Positions 25,608 through 32,529 of a stretch of 64,000 bases of DNA are shown piece after piece. The notes beneath the pieces were generated by a model, which searched no databases, had not been told where the DNA came from, and saw only the letters and a program-made list of their open reading frames with translations. The stretch spans positions 1 through 64,000 of the forward strand of contig WGMP01000004.1 in the NCBI GenBank assembly GCA_016124975.1, written 5' to 3'. Position 1 is the first letter of the stretch. Each line of letters opens with the position of its first letter. This stretch comes from Phycisphaera sp. GTDB taxonomy: Bacteria; Planctomycetota; Phycisphaerae; Phycisphaerales; SM1A02. The position numbers and the translations under genes were made by a program.

Positions 25608-26645
25608 TCAGCCGCCGCCGAAGACGCGGATGTCGTCGTATTCAGCCACCACATACGGACCCTTCGGGTTCGTCGCGGAGTTCACGATGTCGGTGACGGG
25701 CTGCGAAGGGTTGCCCGGGCCGTCGATGCGCGAGAAGAAGATGCCGTCCTGGCCCGCGGAGATCAGCACGAACGCACCGCGCGGCGCGCCTTGAAGCGGC
25801 TGATTGTTCGTGCCGTAGCTCACATTGCGGATGATCTGGGCAAGCGTGGCGTCCTGGTTCGCGGCAGGAGTCACGCGCAGGATGCTGCCCGTCAGCTGGT
25901 TCTGCGACAGCTCGCCGAGCTCGACCGAATTCACATAGCCGAGGATGCTCTGGAAGTTGAAGATGCAGTCGCTCAGCGAGCCAGACGGCAGCGCGCCCGC
26001 GACGAGGGTCGAGCCCTGCGGACGCATCTGGCGCATGTAGATCACGGGCTGCCCCCACGCGTCGACGAGGTCGGGGATGCGATACGGGTCCGCGGAGAAC
26101 GGTGCGCCGCCGACCGAAGTCATGTTCTGGCCAGGAACGGCGGCGAGGTCATCGACCTTCGGCGAGAAGAACGCTTTGTACTGGACGCCGCGGATGCGCG
26201 GGCCTTCGCCGACCTTCGCGGGGTTCACCTTGATGGCGAAGGTGTTGCCCGCGCCGCCGTTGAAGGTGATCTCGGTCCAGCCGTTGTACTGAGCGGCGCC
26301 ATAGTTCGGGTCGTCCTGCCCGACCGCGCCGCCGCAGAGGTGGAGGATCGCGTTCTCGGCGCCCGTGATCTTCGGGTCGGCCGCGAGGATCGCCTCGGGC
26401 ACGATGCCTGGGTAGAACCCGAACTGCTGCTGGAAGGTCTCGCAGGCCTTCGCGAACTCCTGCAGGAGGTTCTCCGTCTGCGTCTTGCGCGCACGCTCCT
26501 GCACACGGCTGAGCGCGGGAAGCAGGATCCCGATCAGGAGCGCGATGATGCCGATGACGACCAGCATCTCGGTCAGGGTGAAGGCGCGGCGGGCGGACGC
26601 CATGTTCGGGCGGGCGCGACGGGTCGATGGGATCGATGCGGACAT
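25608..26645 (-). CDS. Type II secretion-like pseudopilin
   Basis: This is a 345-residue protein with a prepilin leader: ASARRA|FTLTEMLVVIGIIALLI, with Ala instead of Gly before the cut and Glu at +5. The membrane helix continues into a heptad stretch (LSRVQERARKTQTENLLQEF), then a large exposed domain. It lacks the H-X9-DG end of the 5074 gene, so it belongs to a different pseudopilin group. ATG at 26645 has AGGA upstream; ATG at 26604 (MASARR) is possible and gives a tighter leader. No secretion-system genes lie nearby. The function is unknown beyond a filament-like or surface role. Confidence 0.82.
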   Translation of the reverse strand: MSASIPSTRRARPNMASARRAFTLTEMLVVIGIIALLIGILLPALSRVQERARKTQTENLLQEFAKACETFQQQFGFYPGIVPEAILAADPKITGAENAILHLCGGAVGQDDPNYGAAQYNGWTEITFNGGAGNTFAIKVNPAKVGEGPRIRGVQYKAFFSPKVDDLAAVPGQNMTSVGGAPFSADPYRIPDLVDAWGQPVIYMRQMRPQGSTLVAGALPSGSLSDCIFNFQSILGYVNSVELGELSQNQLTGSILRVTPAANQDATLAQIIRNVSYGTNNQPLQGAPRGAFVLISAGQDGIFFSRIDGPGNPSQPVTDIVNSATNPKGPYVVAEYDDIRVFGGG

Positions 26646-26809
26646 GCGGAGAATCCTAACGGGAGAACCGCTCACGGCGGAGCGGGCGCGACGAAGCGCG
26701 CGCACGGGCATGATTACGGATGGGAGGGCCTTCGAGCCGCGGCCGGGGTGGAAAGTGTGGCGGAATCGATATTGGACACCTAGTTTCACGCGCAGGCGCC
26801 GCGCGGCCC

Positions 26810-27358
26810 TCACGAGGGCTCGCGGGTCGAGATCTGCCGATACCCCTCGTAGCCCGCGATCGCGACCGCCGTCGCAAGGTTCAGGCTGCGCACGGAGGTC
26901 GTGGCGGTCGCAGGCGTCGCCCCTGCGGCGGCTGGGGCGCACAGGCCGTCCGTGCCGGGCTGCGGGATGCGCAGGAGCGCCTCCTCCCCGAAGGACGCGA
27001 GCACAAACGCGGCCGTCTCTGGGTCGACGCCGCTCGACTCCTTGCCAAAGAGGAGATAGTCGCCACGCTCGAAGCTGGCGTCGTAGAGCGATCGCTGCCC
27101 CCGCGCGGTGAACAGCCAGAGTCGCCTTGGCCGCTCCGAGTCGAGAAACGCCTGCCAGTCGGCGTGCTCGACGCAGTCGACCAGATGCCAATAGTCGAGG
27201 CCCGCGCGTCTGCGGGCCTTGTCGTCCATGTCGAAACCGATCGGATGGATGATGTGGAGCCTGCAGCCGAGCGCCGCGGCCGTGCGCCCGATGTTTCCCG
27301 TGTTGTTCGGGATCTCGGGGTGGAGCAGGACGAGGTGGAGCAGCGGGGCGTCAGGCAC
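26810..27358 (-). CDS. trmL: tRNA (cytidine/uridine-34 2'-O)-methyltransferase
   Basis: This is a 182-residue SPOUT methyltransferase. It has LLHPEIPNNTGNIGRTAAAL, GCRLHIIHPIGFDMDDKARR, AGLDYWHLV, LFGKESSGVD, LRIPQ and VRSLNLATAVAIAGYEGYRQ, the knot and AdoMet loop of TrmL (YibK). The enzyme methylates the wobble base of certain tRNA-Leu species. I chose GTG at 27358 because GGAGG lies nine bases before it and it sits at the family's natural N-terminus; a TTG eight codons earlier lacks this support. A 47-codon ORF ends 30 bases upstream on the same strand. Confidence 0.92.
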   Translation of the reverse strand: MPDAPLLHLVLLHPEIPNNTGNIGRTAAALGCRLHIIHPIGFDMDDKARRRAGLDYWHLVDCVEHADWQAFLDSERPRRLWLFTARGQRSLYDASFERGDYLLFGKESSGVDPETAAFVLASFGEEALLRIPQPGTDGLCAPAAAGATPATATTSVRSLNLATAVAIAGYEGYRQISTREPS

Positions 27359-27388
27359 GGAGAAGCCTCCAGCCGCCGGCAAGTCAGA

Positions 27389-27532
27389 TCAGCGCTCGAG
27401 CTCTTCCTTCGAGAGCGGGCGCTGGAAGCCGCCGCCCTTGGCGCGGTCGGCGCGGGCCTGTCCGACGCAGAGAAGGCACCAGATGGCACAGACGACGATC
27501 CAGAGGACATTCGAGAAGAGGACGAGTTCCAT
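27389..27532 (-). CDS. 47-residue single-pass membrane microprotein
   Basis: This small ORF reads MELVLFSNVLWIVVCAIWCL, then LCVGQARADRAKGGGFQRPL, then SKEELER and stop. One hydrophobic helix (about 3-24, with three Cys) is followed by a basic linker and an acidic tail. ATG at 27532 has AAGGA eight bases upstream. The helix-then-charged-tail layout, the good start site and the 30-base spacing to trmL argue for a real gene, probably co-transcribed with trmL. I know no family for it. Confidence 0.65.
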   Translation of the reverse strand: MELVLFSNVLWIVVCAIWCLLCVGQARADRAKGGGFQRPLSKEELER

Positions 27533-27661
27533 GGTGCGGTTCCTTCAGGCTTCGTGCGTGGCTGCGTGCGCGGCGGGTGTTCCGCCCTCTCGGGTATCGG
27601 CGCGATGGTCCGCAGGATTGAATCTGCAGGCGCCCGTCTCGCGGCGCGTCGGAATCGGAAG

Positions 27662-27735
27662 CGCCCCCTGCGGGATTCGAACCTGCGACCTGCGCTTTAG
27701 GAAAGCGCTGCTCTATCCAGCTGAGCTAAGAGGGC
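27662..27735 (-). tRNA. tRNA-Arg (anticodon CCT)
   Basis: This is a minus-strand cloverleaf: acceptor GCCCTCT/AGGGGGC (one G-T pair), D-arm GCTCAGCTGGATAGAGC, anticodon stem GCGCT/AGCGC with loop TTCCTAA (CCT, reading AGG), and T-arm GCAGG/CCCGC with one A-C mismatch. CCA is not encoded. Confidence 0.93.
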
Positions 27736-27759
27736 ACCGAAGGGTCGCAGTATAGCCGT

Positions 27760-28173
27760 TCAGCGCAGGTGTTCGCGCACAGCCTGGATCGAGTGGTAGC
27801 CGTTCCAGACGATGAAGATCGCGAGGAGCCAGCCCGGGCATGAGAAGGCGTACTCCTTGTCGACCTGGTCCCACACAAGGATCGCGAGGAGCCCGAGCGT
27901 GGCGGCGAGGCCCGCGAGGCCAGAGGCGAGCCCCGCGATCGGGGCGCGGGCCATGGCGAGCCCCGCGGCGCCCGCGAAGAGGATCGTCGAGAGGCGCAGG
28001 ATCCACAGCGATCCGACCCAGAGGGGGACCGTCTCGCCCGCTGCGTTCACGACCTGCGAGGTCGTCTCGCTGAGGAAGCCGAAGTACCCGAAGATCGCCG
28101 CCGAAAGCAGCGGCCCGAGCGCATCGGGTGCGGAACGCGGCGCGGAGCGGGGCGCGGGGCGGTTCTCGTCCAT
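27760..28173 (-). CDS. Small four-helix membrane protein, hypothetical
   Basis: This is a 137-residue protein with a proline-rich N-terminus (ENRPAPRSAPRSAPDALG), then four hydrophobic segments (LSAAIFGYFGFL, LWILRLSTILFAGAAGLAMA, LASGLAGLAATLGLLAILVW and WLLAIFIVWNGYHSI). I do not recognise a family. ATG at 28173 faces the divergent cardiolipin synthase gene across 21 bases, so the two share a promoter region. A membrane-lipid link is suggested only by position. Confidence 0.7.
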   Translation of the reverse strand: MDENRPAPRSAPRSAPDALGPLLSAAIFGYFGFLSETTSQVVNAAGETVPLWVGSLWILRLSTILFAGAAGLAMARAPIAGLASGLAGLAATLGLLAILVWDQVDKEYAFSCPGWLLAIFIVWNGYHSIQAVREHLR

Positions 28174-28194
28174 GCCCGTAGAGTACCAGCTGCG

Positions 28195-29694
28195 GTGCTT
28201 CCGTTGCTTCGATCCATCTTCTCCGAGTGGCCGTGGGTGGCGCCCCTCCTCGTGGTGGCGTCGGTCACGATGTCGCTCACGACCGTGGCGGCGGTCCTCC
28301 TCGACCGGCGCTGCCGCTCGCAGAGCGCGATGTCGTGGGTGCTCCTCGTCATTGCGGCGCCGTTCGTCGGGCCGATCATCTACTGGATCTTCGGAAAGCC
28401 GTGGCTCTCGGCGCGGCGGGAGGCGTCGTATCGCGCGGTGGCGGGGGAGCGCGCCGAGGTTCGCCGACGCGAAGAGGCGGGGGGTGCGGGCGCCGCGCGG
28501 CGGAGGGCGCGGGAGAGCGTCTTCCGCTCGCTGACGCAGGACCAGCGTCATATCGCAACGCAGGCATCGTCGATCTCGGGCGACTTCCCCCTCGGTGGCA
28601 ACGAAATCGAGCTCTTCGACGAGGCGGAGGAGCTCTTCCGCCGCATGGCCGAGGACATCGACCGCGCCGAGCGGCATGTCCACATCGTGTTCTACATCGC
28701 GCTCGACGATGCGACGAGCTGCCATGTCTTCACGGCGCTCGAGCAGGCGGCGAGGCGCGGCATCCCATGCAGGCTGCTCCTCGACGGCCTCGGGTCGCGC
28801 GCGTTCCTCAAGAGCAGGCGCTGCGCCGAGCTCGAGAAGGCGAGCGTGCAGGTGGTCGAGGCGCTTCCCGTCGGCATGCTGCGGCGCCGCTTCGGCCGCA
28901 TCGACCTGCGCAACCACCGCAAGATCGTGGTGATCGACGGCGCCGTCGGGTACATCGGCAGCCACAACCTCGCCTCGAAGGACTTCAAGGTGAAGGAGCG
29001 CTATGCGCCGTGGATCGACGCGACCATGCGCATCAAGGGACGCGTGGCCAACGACCTCCAGAAGATCTTCGTCGAGGACTGGTTCCTCGAGACGGACGAG
29101 GACCTCTGGTCGCTCGTCGCGCTGAATGTGGGCGACGGCGTCGAGCCCGCGATCGCGCAGGTCCTCGGCACGGGCCCCGCGACCTACGAGAGCGCGATGC
29201 CGCAGATGATCCTGTCGCTCGTCCACCTCGCGGAAGAGGAGGTCGTGCTCACGACGCCGTACTTCGTGCCCGACGAGCCGACCCTCGCTGCGCTGCTGAC
29301 AGCCGCGCGCCGCGGCGTGCGCACGGTGCTGATCATGCCCGAGTTCAACGACTCGATGCTCGTCAAGCTGGCGAGCCGCAAGTTCTTTCAGCGGCTCCTC
29401 GAGGCGGGCGTCGAGCTCTGGCTCTATCGCGGCGGGCTCCTCCACTCGAAGACCATCGTGGCCGACGGGCGCACCTCGCTGATGACGAGCGCGAACCTCG
29501 ACCGCCGCAGCTTCGAGCTGAACCTCGAGGCGAGCATGGTGGTCTATGACGCCGAGGTCAGCATGCGCCTCCGATCCCTGCAGGAGGGCTACCTCGCGCG
29601 CTCGCGCCGCATCCTGCCGGCCGAGTGGTATGCGCGGCCGTGGTGGAAGCGGCTCGTCGAGAACGCGGTCGGGCTGCTGTCGCCGCTTCTCTGA
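28195..29694 (+). CDS. cls: Cardiolipin synthase (phospholipase D family)
   Basis: This is a 499-residue membrane enzyme that joins two phosphatidylglycerols to make cardiolipin. Two N-terminal membrane segments (about 12-36 and 45-65) are followed by two HKD motifs: NHRKIVVIDGAVGYIGSHNL and LLHSKTIVADGRTSLMTSAN. Between them are the family's HIVFYIALDD and LLLDGLGSR. GTG at 28195 is the start that keeps both membrane segments; its ribosome binding site is poor. A short stem (CTCCGC-cgaa-GCGGAG, 29752-29767) follows the gene without a U tract. Confidence 0.93.
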   Translation: MLPLLRSIFSEWPWVAPLLVVASVTMSLTTVAAVLLDRRCRSQSAMSWVLLVIAAPFVGPIIYWIFGKPWLSARREASYRAVAGERAEVRRREEAGGAGAARRRARESVFRSLTQDQRHIATQASSISGDFPLGGNEIELFDEAEELFRRMAEDIDRAERHVHIVFYIALDDATSCHVFTALEQAARRGIPCRLLLDGLGSRAFLKSRRCAELEKASVQVVEALPVGMLRRRFGRIDLRNHRKIVVIDGAVGYIGSHNLASKDFKVKERYAPWIDATMRIKGRVANDLQKIFVEDWFLETDEDLWSLVALNVGDGVEPAIAQVLGTGPATYESAMPQMILSLVHLAEEEVVLTTPYFVPDEPTLAALLTAARRGVRTVLIMPEFNDSMLVKLASRKFFQRLLEAGVELWLYRGGLLHSKTIVADGRTSLMTSANLDRRSFELNLEASMVVYDAEVSMRLRSLQEGYLARSRRILPAEWYARPWWKRLVENAVGLLSPLL

Positions 29695-29861
29695 CCGAGG
29701 CGCGGGGGCGCTGAACGGGGCCGCGTCAGCGGGCTCCGCAAAAACGACAGACTCCGCCGAAGCGGAGCCTGCGCGCCGAATGTTTGCCAAGTCTCCGCGG
29801 GCCGCGTCGGCCGTTCCAGCGGCGGGCGGCTGCCTCGCCGACAAGCGGAGACCTCGAGAAG

Positions 29862-29936
29862 TGCCGATGGACGGACTCGAACCGTCGACCTCCGGGTTAT
29901 GAATCCAGCGCTCTAAACCAGCTGAGCTACATCGGC
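29862..29936 (-). tRNA. tRNA-Met-type (anticodon CAT)
   Basis: This is a minus-strand cloverleaf: acceptor GCCGATG/CATCGGC, D-arm GCTCAGCTGGTTTAGAGC, anticodon loop TTCATAA, and T-arm GACGGTTCGAGTCCGTC. The first acceptor pair is G-C, so it is not an initiator. It is elongator Met, or less likely the CAT-anticodon Ile tRNA. CCA is not encoded. Confidence 0.92.
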
Positions 29937-30050
29937 GGAGGGGGCAGGAGTATAGCGGGTTCGTCGCTCCGCTCAAGCCAACGAGGTCGCCCTGCCTGCG
30001 TGGACTTCGGCGGGAGACGCGAGGGCGGGGGGCTTGGTTCGCGGAACGGC

Positions 30051-31796
30051 TCAGTCCGCGAGATGCCCCCAGCCTGCAAGCACGATTGCAAGGTCGTGAC
30101 CGTTCACGACGCCGTCCTCGTCGATATCGGCCGGAGTCAGGTTCGTGGACCCCCACTGGGCGAGCACGAGCGCGAGATCCTCGCCATCGGCAACCCAGTC
30201 GCAGTTCACATCGGCGGGAAATGTGCGAGCCCAAGGTTGGCTTGCCGGCGGAGCGCCTGGATCGCGGAAGAGAAGCACGGGCACATCGGGAATCGCGCAG
30301 GCCACGGTCCGACCATTCGAAGCCTTCTGCTGGACCTGTACCGTGAGCGTTCGCACTGAGACGCGCAGGTTCTGAAGGGTGAGCACCCGGACCTGATACG
30401 AGCCCGGCTTGGAGTAGGAGTGCGAGAGCGCGCCCGAGACATGGGGCTTCACGGTTCCGTCGCCGAAGTCGACGATGACGAGGCTCTCCTGGGGACGCGT
30501 GATCGCGAGAGAGAGCGTCGAATTCGTCCGCAGCGCTGTCGAGCCGAGGTCGATGCCGACGATCTCGTAGCCAAGTTCCTGCGCCATCGCCGCGGGGTCG
30601 GCGACGATCCTCTCGGTCGCGATGCCTGCGTCGAAGAGGCCGTCCTGGGAGCCGAAGTGGTTGGTGGGAACGCCCGCGACATATCCGCAGCGGCCAAGGA
30701 GCGCGCCCTCTTCAACGATGATCCGACTGCACTCGCGATTGAATGCTCGCGGCGACCGCCAGAGTGTAGGGAGCTGGAGGCAGTTCGGAATCGGACATCC
30801 CGCCGCGATCATGAACTCCGCGGCGAAGTCGATACAGCTTCCGTCTCCGAGCGACCATCGGCTTGGGTTGGTCAGCTCGCGGCTCAGAACAGCCATCGCG
30901 GCGTTGTACTCCGCATGCGTCACAGGGAACCACGCAGTGTGCAGGCTCGGTCGATCGCCCTCTGGCCTTATCTCTCCAGGCGCCCACGGTACGACTTGAT
31001 CGTAGTTCAGTTCATCGGCCGGCCACTTCCCATACGCCCATCGCCCCCCAGGGCCGCCTTCGAATCCACCACCCTTCACGAGGATGCGGATCCACGCATG
31101 GCCCGACCGAACGCTTGCGTCGGAGTACGCCGACATGCCGAGGAAGTACCCGGCGTTCTTTCCCTTGATGCGAATTCCGACGACGCCTCGGTTGAGAAGT
31201 GGGGGCGAGTCGATCCTGATCTTGTAGCGCGGAAGCGGGGCGCAGGTGCCTGGAATCAAGTTCTTGCTGTATCGAAGCAGCGAACCGTGCTGGTCGAGCC
31301 GTGTGAGCGACGCAGTCGGACTCCCCCAGCAGGGCGGGTTTCCCGGTCCGAGGCTCGCCATGCCGTCGCCGTCGCAGTCGTTGACCATCCACAAGCCGTC
31401 GTAGACGAAGAGGAACTGCGCGCGGGGATGGCGCTCGCCGTAAGCCTGGATGAGCTCGTTCGTCGTTCGCGTGGGCGGCCCCGGCGGATCTGAGAAGAGC
31501 ACATGTTCGGGGAGCGCAGGGAAGAGCTCGATGTCGAAGTTCTCGTGTACGCCATGCTTGATGAGGACATTGAAGCTGATCTCGATGCTCGAGGTCACTG
31601 GCCCCTGCGTGGGTACGCCGTTCACGGATTCAAGCCACGGGCCGCCGCACCAGTAGTCCGACGGGAAGCTCGCCTTCGGATTCGCGCTCCAGACCTGGGC
31701 TTCGGAGTAACGACAAGCCGCGAGCGCCAGCGCTGCGGCGGCGAGCCAGCGAAGAACGCTTACTGAGCGGGTTCCCAGCAGATTCGACAGGCACAT
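30051..31796 (-). CDS. Large secreted protein: possible permuted papain-like domain, PKD domain, dockerin-like tail
   Basis: This is a 581-residue exported protein (signal LRWLAAAALALAACRYSEAQ, possibly a lipobox at LAAC). The N-terminal half is beta-rich and unassigned. From about 225 it has SGHAWIRILV and, about 95 residues later, DGSCIDFAAEFMIAAGC. His before a helix-borne Cys in this order recalls circularly permuted NlpC/P60 folds, but this is tentative. A PKD-like domain follows (IVDFGDGTVKPHVSG, SHSYSKPGSYQVRV), then two dockerin-like repeats (DVNCDWVADGEDLALVLAQW and DIDEDGVVNGHDLAIVLAGW). ATG at 31796 has AGAGGA upstream. The 206 bases before it are less GC-rich and may hold its promoter. 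Confidence 0.78.
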   Translation of the reverse strand: MCLSNLLGTRSVSVLRWLAAAALALAACRYSEAQVWSANPKASFPSDYWCGGPWLESVNGVPTQGPVTSSIEISFNVLIKHGVHENFDIELFPALPEHVLFSDPPGPPTRTTNELIQAYGERHPRAQFLFVYDGLWMVNDCDGDGMASLGPGNPPCWGSPTASLTRLDQHGSLLRYSKNLIPGTCAPLPRYKIRIDSPPLLNRGVVGIRIKGKNAGYFLGMSAYSDASVRSGHAWIRILVKGGGFEGGPGGRWAYGKWPADELNYDQVVPWAPGEIRPEGDRPSLHTAWFPVTHAEYNAAMAVLSRELTNPSRWSLGDGSCIDFAAEFMIAAGCPIPNCLQLPTLWRSPRAFNRECSRIIVEEGALLGRCGYVAGVPTNHFGSQDGLFDAGIATERIVADPAAMAQELGYEIVGIDLGSTALRTNSTLSLAITRPQESLVIVDFGDGTVKPHVSGALSHSYSKPGSYQVRVLTLQNLRVSVRTLTVQVQQKASNGRTVACAIPDVPVLLFRDPGAPPASQPWARTFPADVNCDWVADGEDLALVLAQWGSTNLTPADIDEDGVVNGHDLAIVLAGWGHLAD

Positions 31797-32002
31797 AGGG
31801 TGATCCTCTTCAAGAGCCTCGGTGAAGCAGATTCCGGCGAGGCGGAGTTCGCCTCGACATGGACCGCGCAGAGTGATGGCTTCCGCGTCGTTCGAGGCCC
31901 AGTGCAAGGACTCCGAAGTCGGCACAGACCCAAGAATGGGAGCGTTTCGAATCAAATCCACCGGTACACGCCTTCTCCCAGTCCTTTGCAGTCTTTGTGA
32001 AC

Positions 32003-32440
32003 TTATTGGGCGCGCGCCGCGCCCATCGAGGCGATCCGCCGCACCAGTCGCGCGATCGCCTGTTCGCGCCGTGCAGTCGTGCGCAGGGAGCACTCCCAGA
32101 CCGTGAGCACGCGCCAGCCCGCGCGGCGCAGCGCCGCGGCCGTGCGCTTGTCGCGTGAGACATTGCGGGCGAACTTCTCGCGCCAGAACGCGCGGCGCGT
32201 GGTGGGCTCGCTCGAGAGGGCGCAGCCGTGTCGGTGCCAGAAGCAGCCGTGCACGAACACCACCGTGCGGTGCTTCGCCAGCACGATGTCGGGGCTCCCA
32301 GGAAGCGAGCGGTTGTGGATGCGGAAGCGCAGGCCCGCGCGATGCAGCCCCGAACGCACGAGGACCTCGGGCTTCGTGTTCGTGCCGCGGATCTTCGCCA
32401 TCAGCGCGCTGCGCTCGGACTTGGTCAGTGTGTCAGCCAT
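32003..32440 (-). CDS. vsr: Very-short-patch repair (Vsr) DNA mismatch endonuclease
   Basis: This is a 145-residue Vsr-family nuclease. It has RSALMAKIRGTNTKPEVLVR, LHRAGLRFRIHNRSLPGSPD, IVLAKHRTVVFVHGCFWHRH and WRVLTVWECSL, the full catalytic set including the metal-binding Asp and the zinc-associated Cys/His. In other bacteria it nicks T:G mismatches left by deamination of 5-methylcytosine, alongside a Dcm-type methylase; none is visible here. ATG at 32440 is preceded directly by 16-bp repeats that each carry a GGAGAGG-like site. Confidence 0.93.
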   Translation of the reverse strand: MADTLTKSERSALMAKIRGTNTKPEVLVRSGLHRAGLRFRIHNRSLPGSPDIVLAKHRTVVFVHGCFWHRHGCALSSEPTTRRAFWREKFARNVSRDKRTAAALRRAGWRVLTVWECSLRTTARREQAIARLVRRIASMGAARAQ

Positions 32441-32488
32441 GCGGCCTCTCCACCACGCGGCCTGTCCACCACGCGGCCTCTCCACCAC
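32441..32488 (-). repeat. Three 16-bp repeats abutting the vsr start codon
   Basis: On the minus strand the unit GTGGTGGAGAGGCCGC occurs three times (the middle copy has one change) and runs straight into the ATG of vsr. Each unit holds a GGAGAGG or GGACAGG purine stretch that could serve as a ribosome binding site. Confidence 0.93.
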
Positions 32489-32529
32489 GCGGCCTCGCAC
32501 GCACGCCGCCAGACCGACGGCGCGGGGCG

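Noticed and set aside
29862-29936. Initiator tRNA-Met.
   Set aside because: The first acceptor pair is G-C rather than the mismatch typical of initiators.
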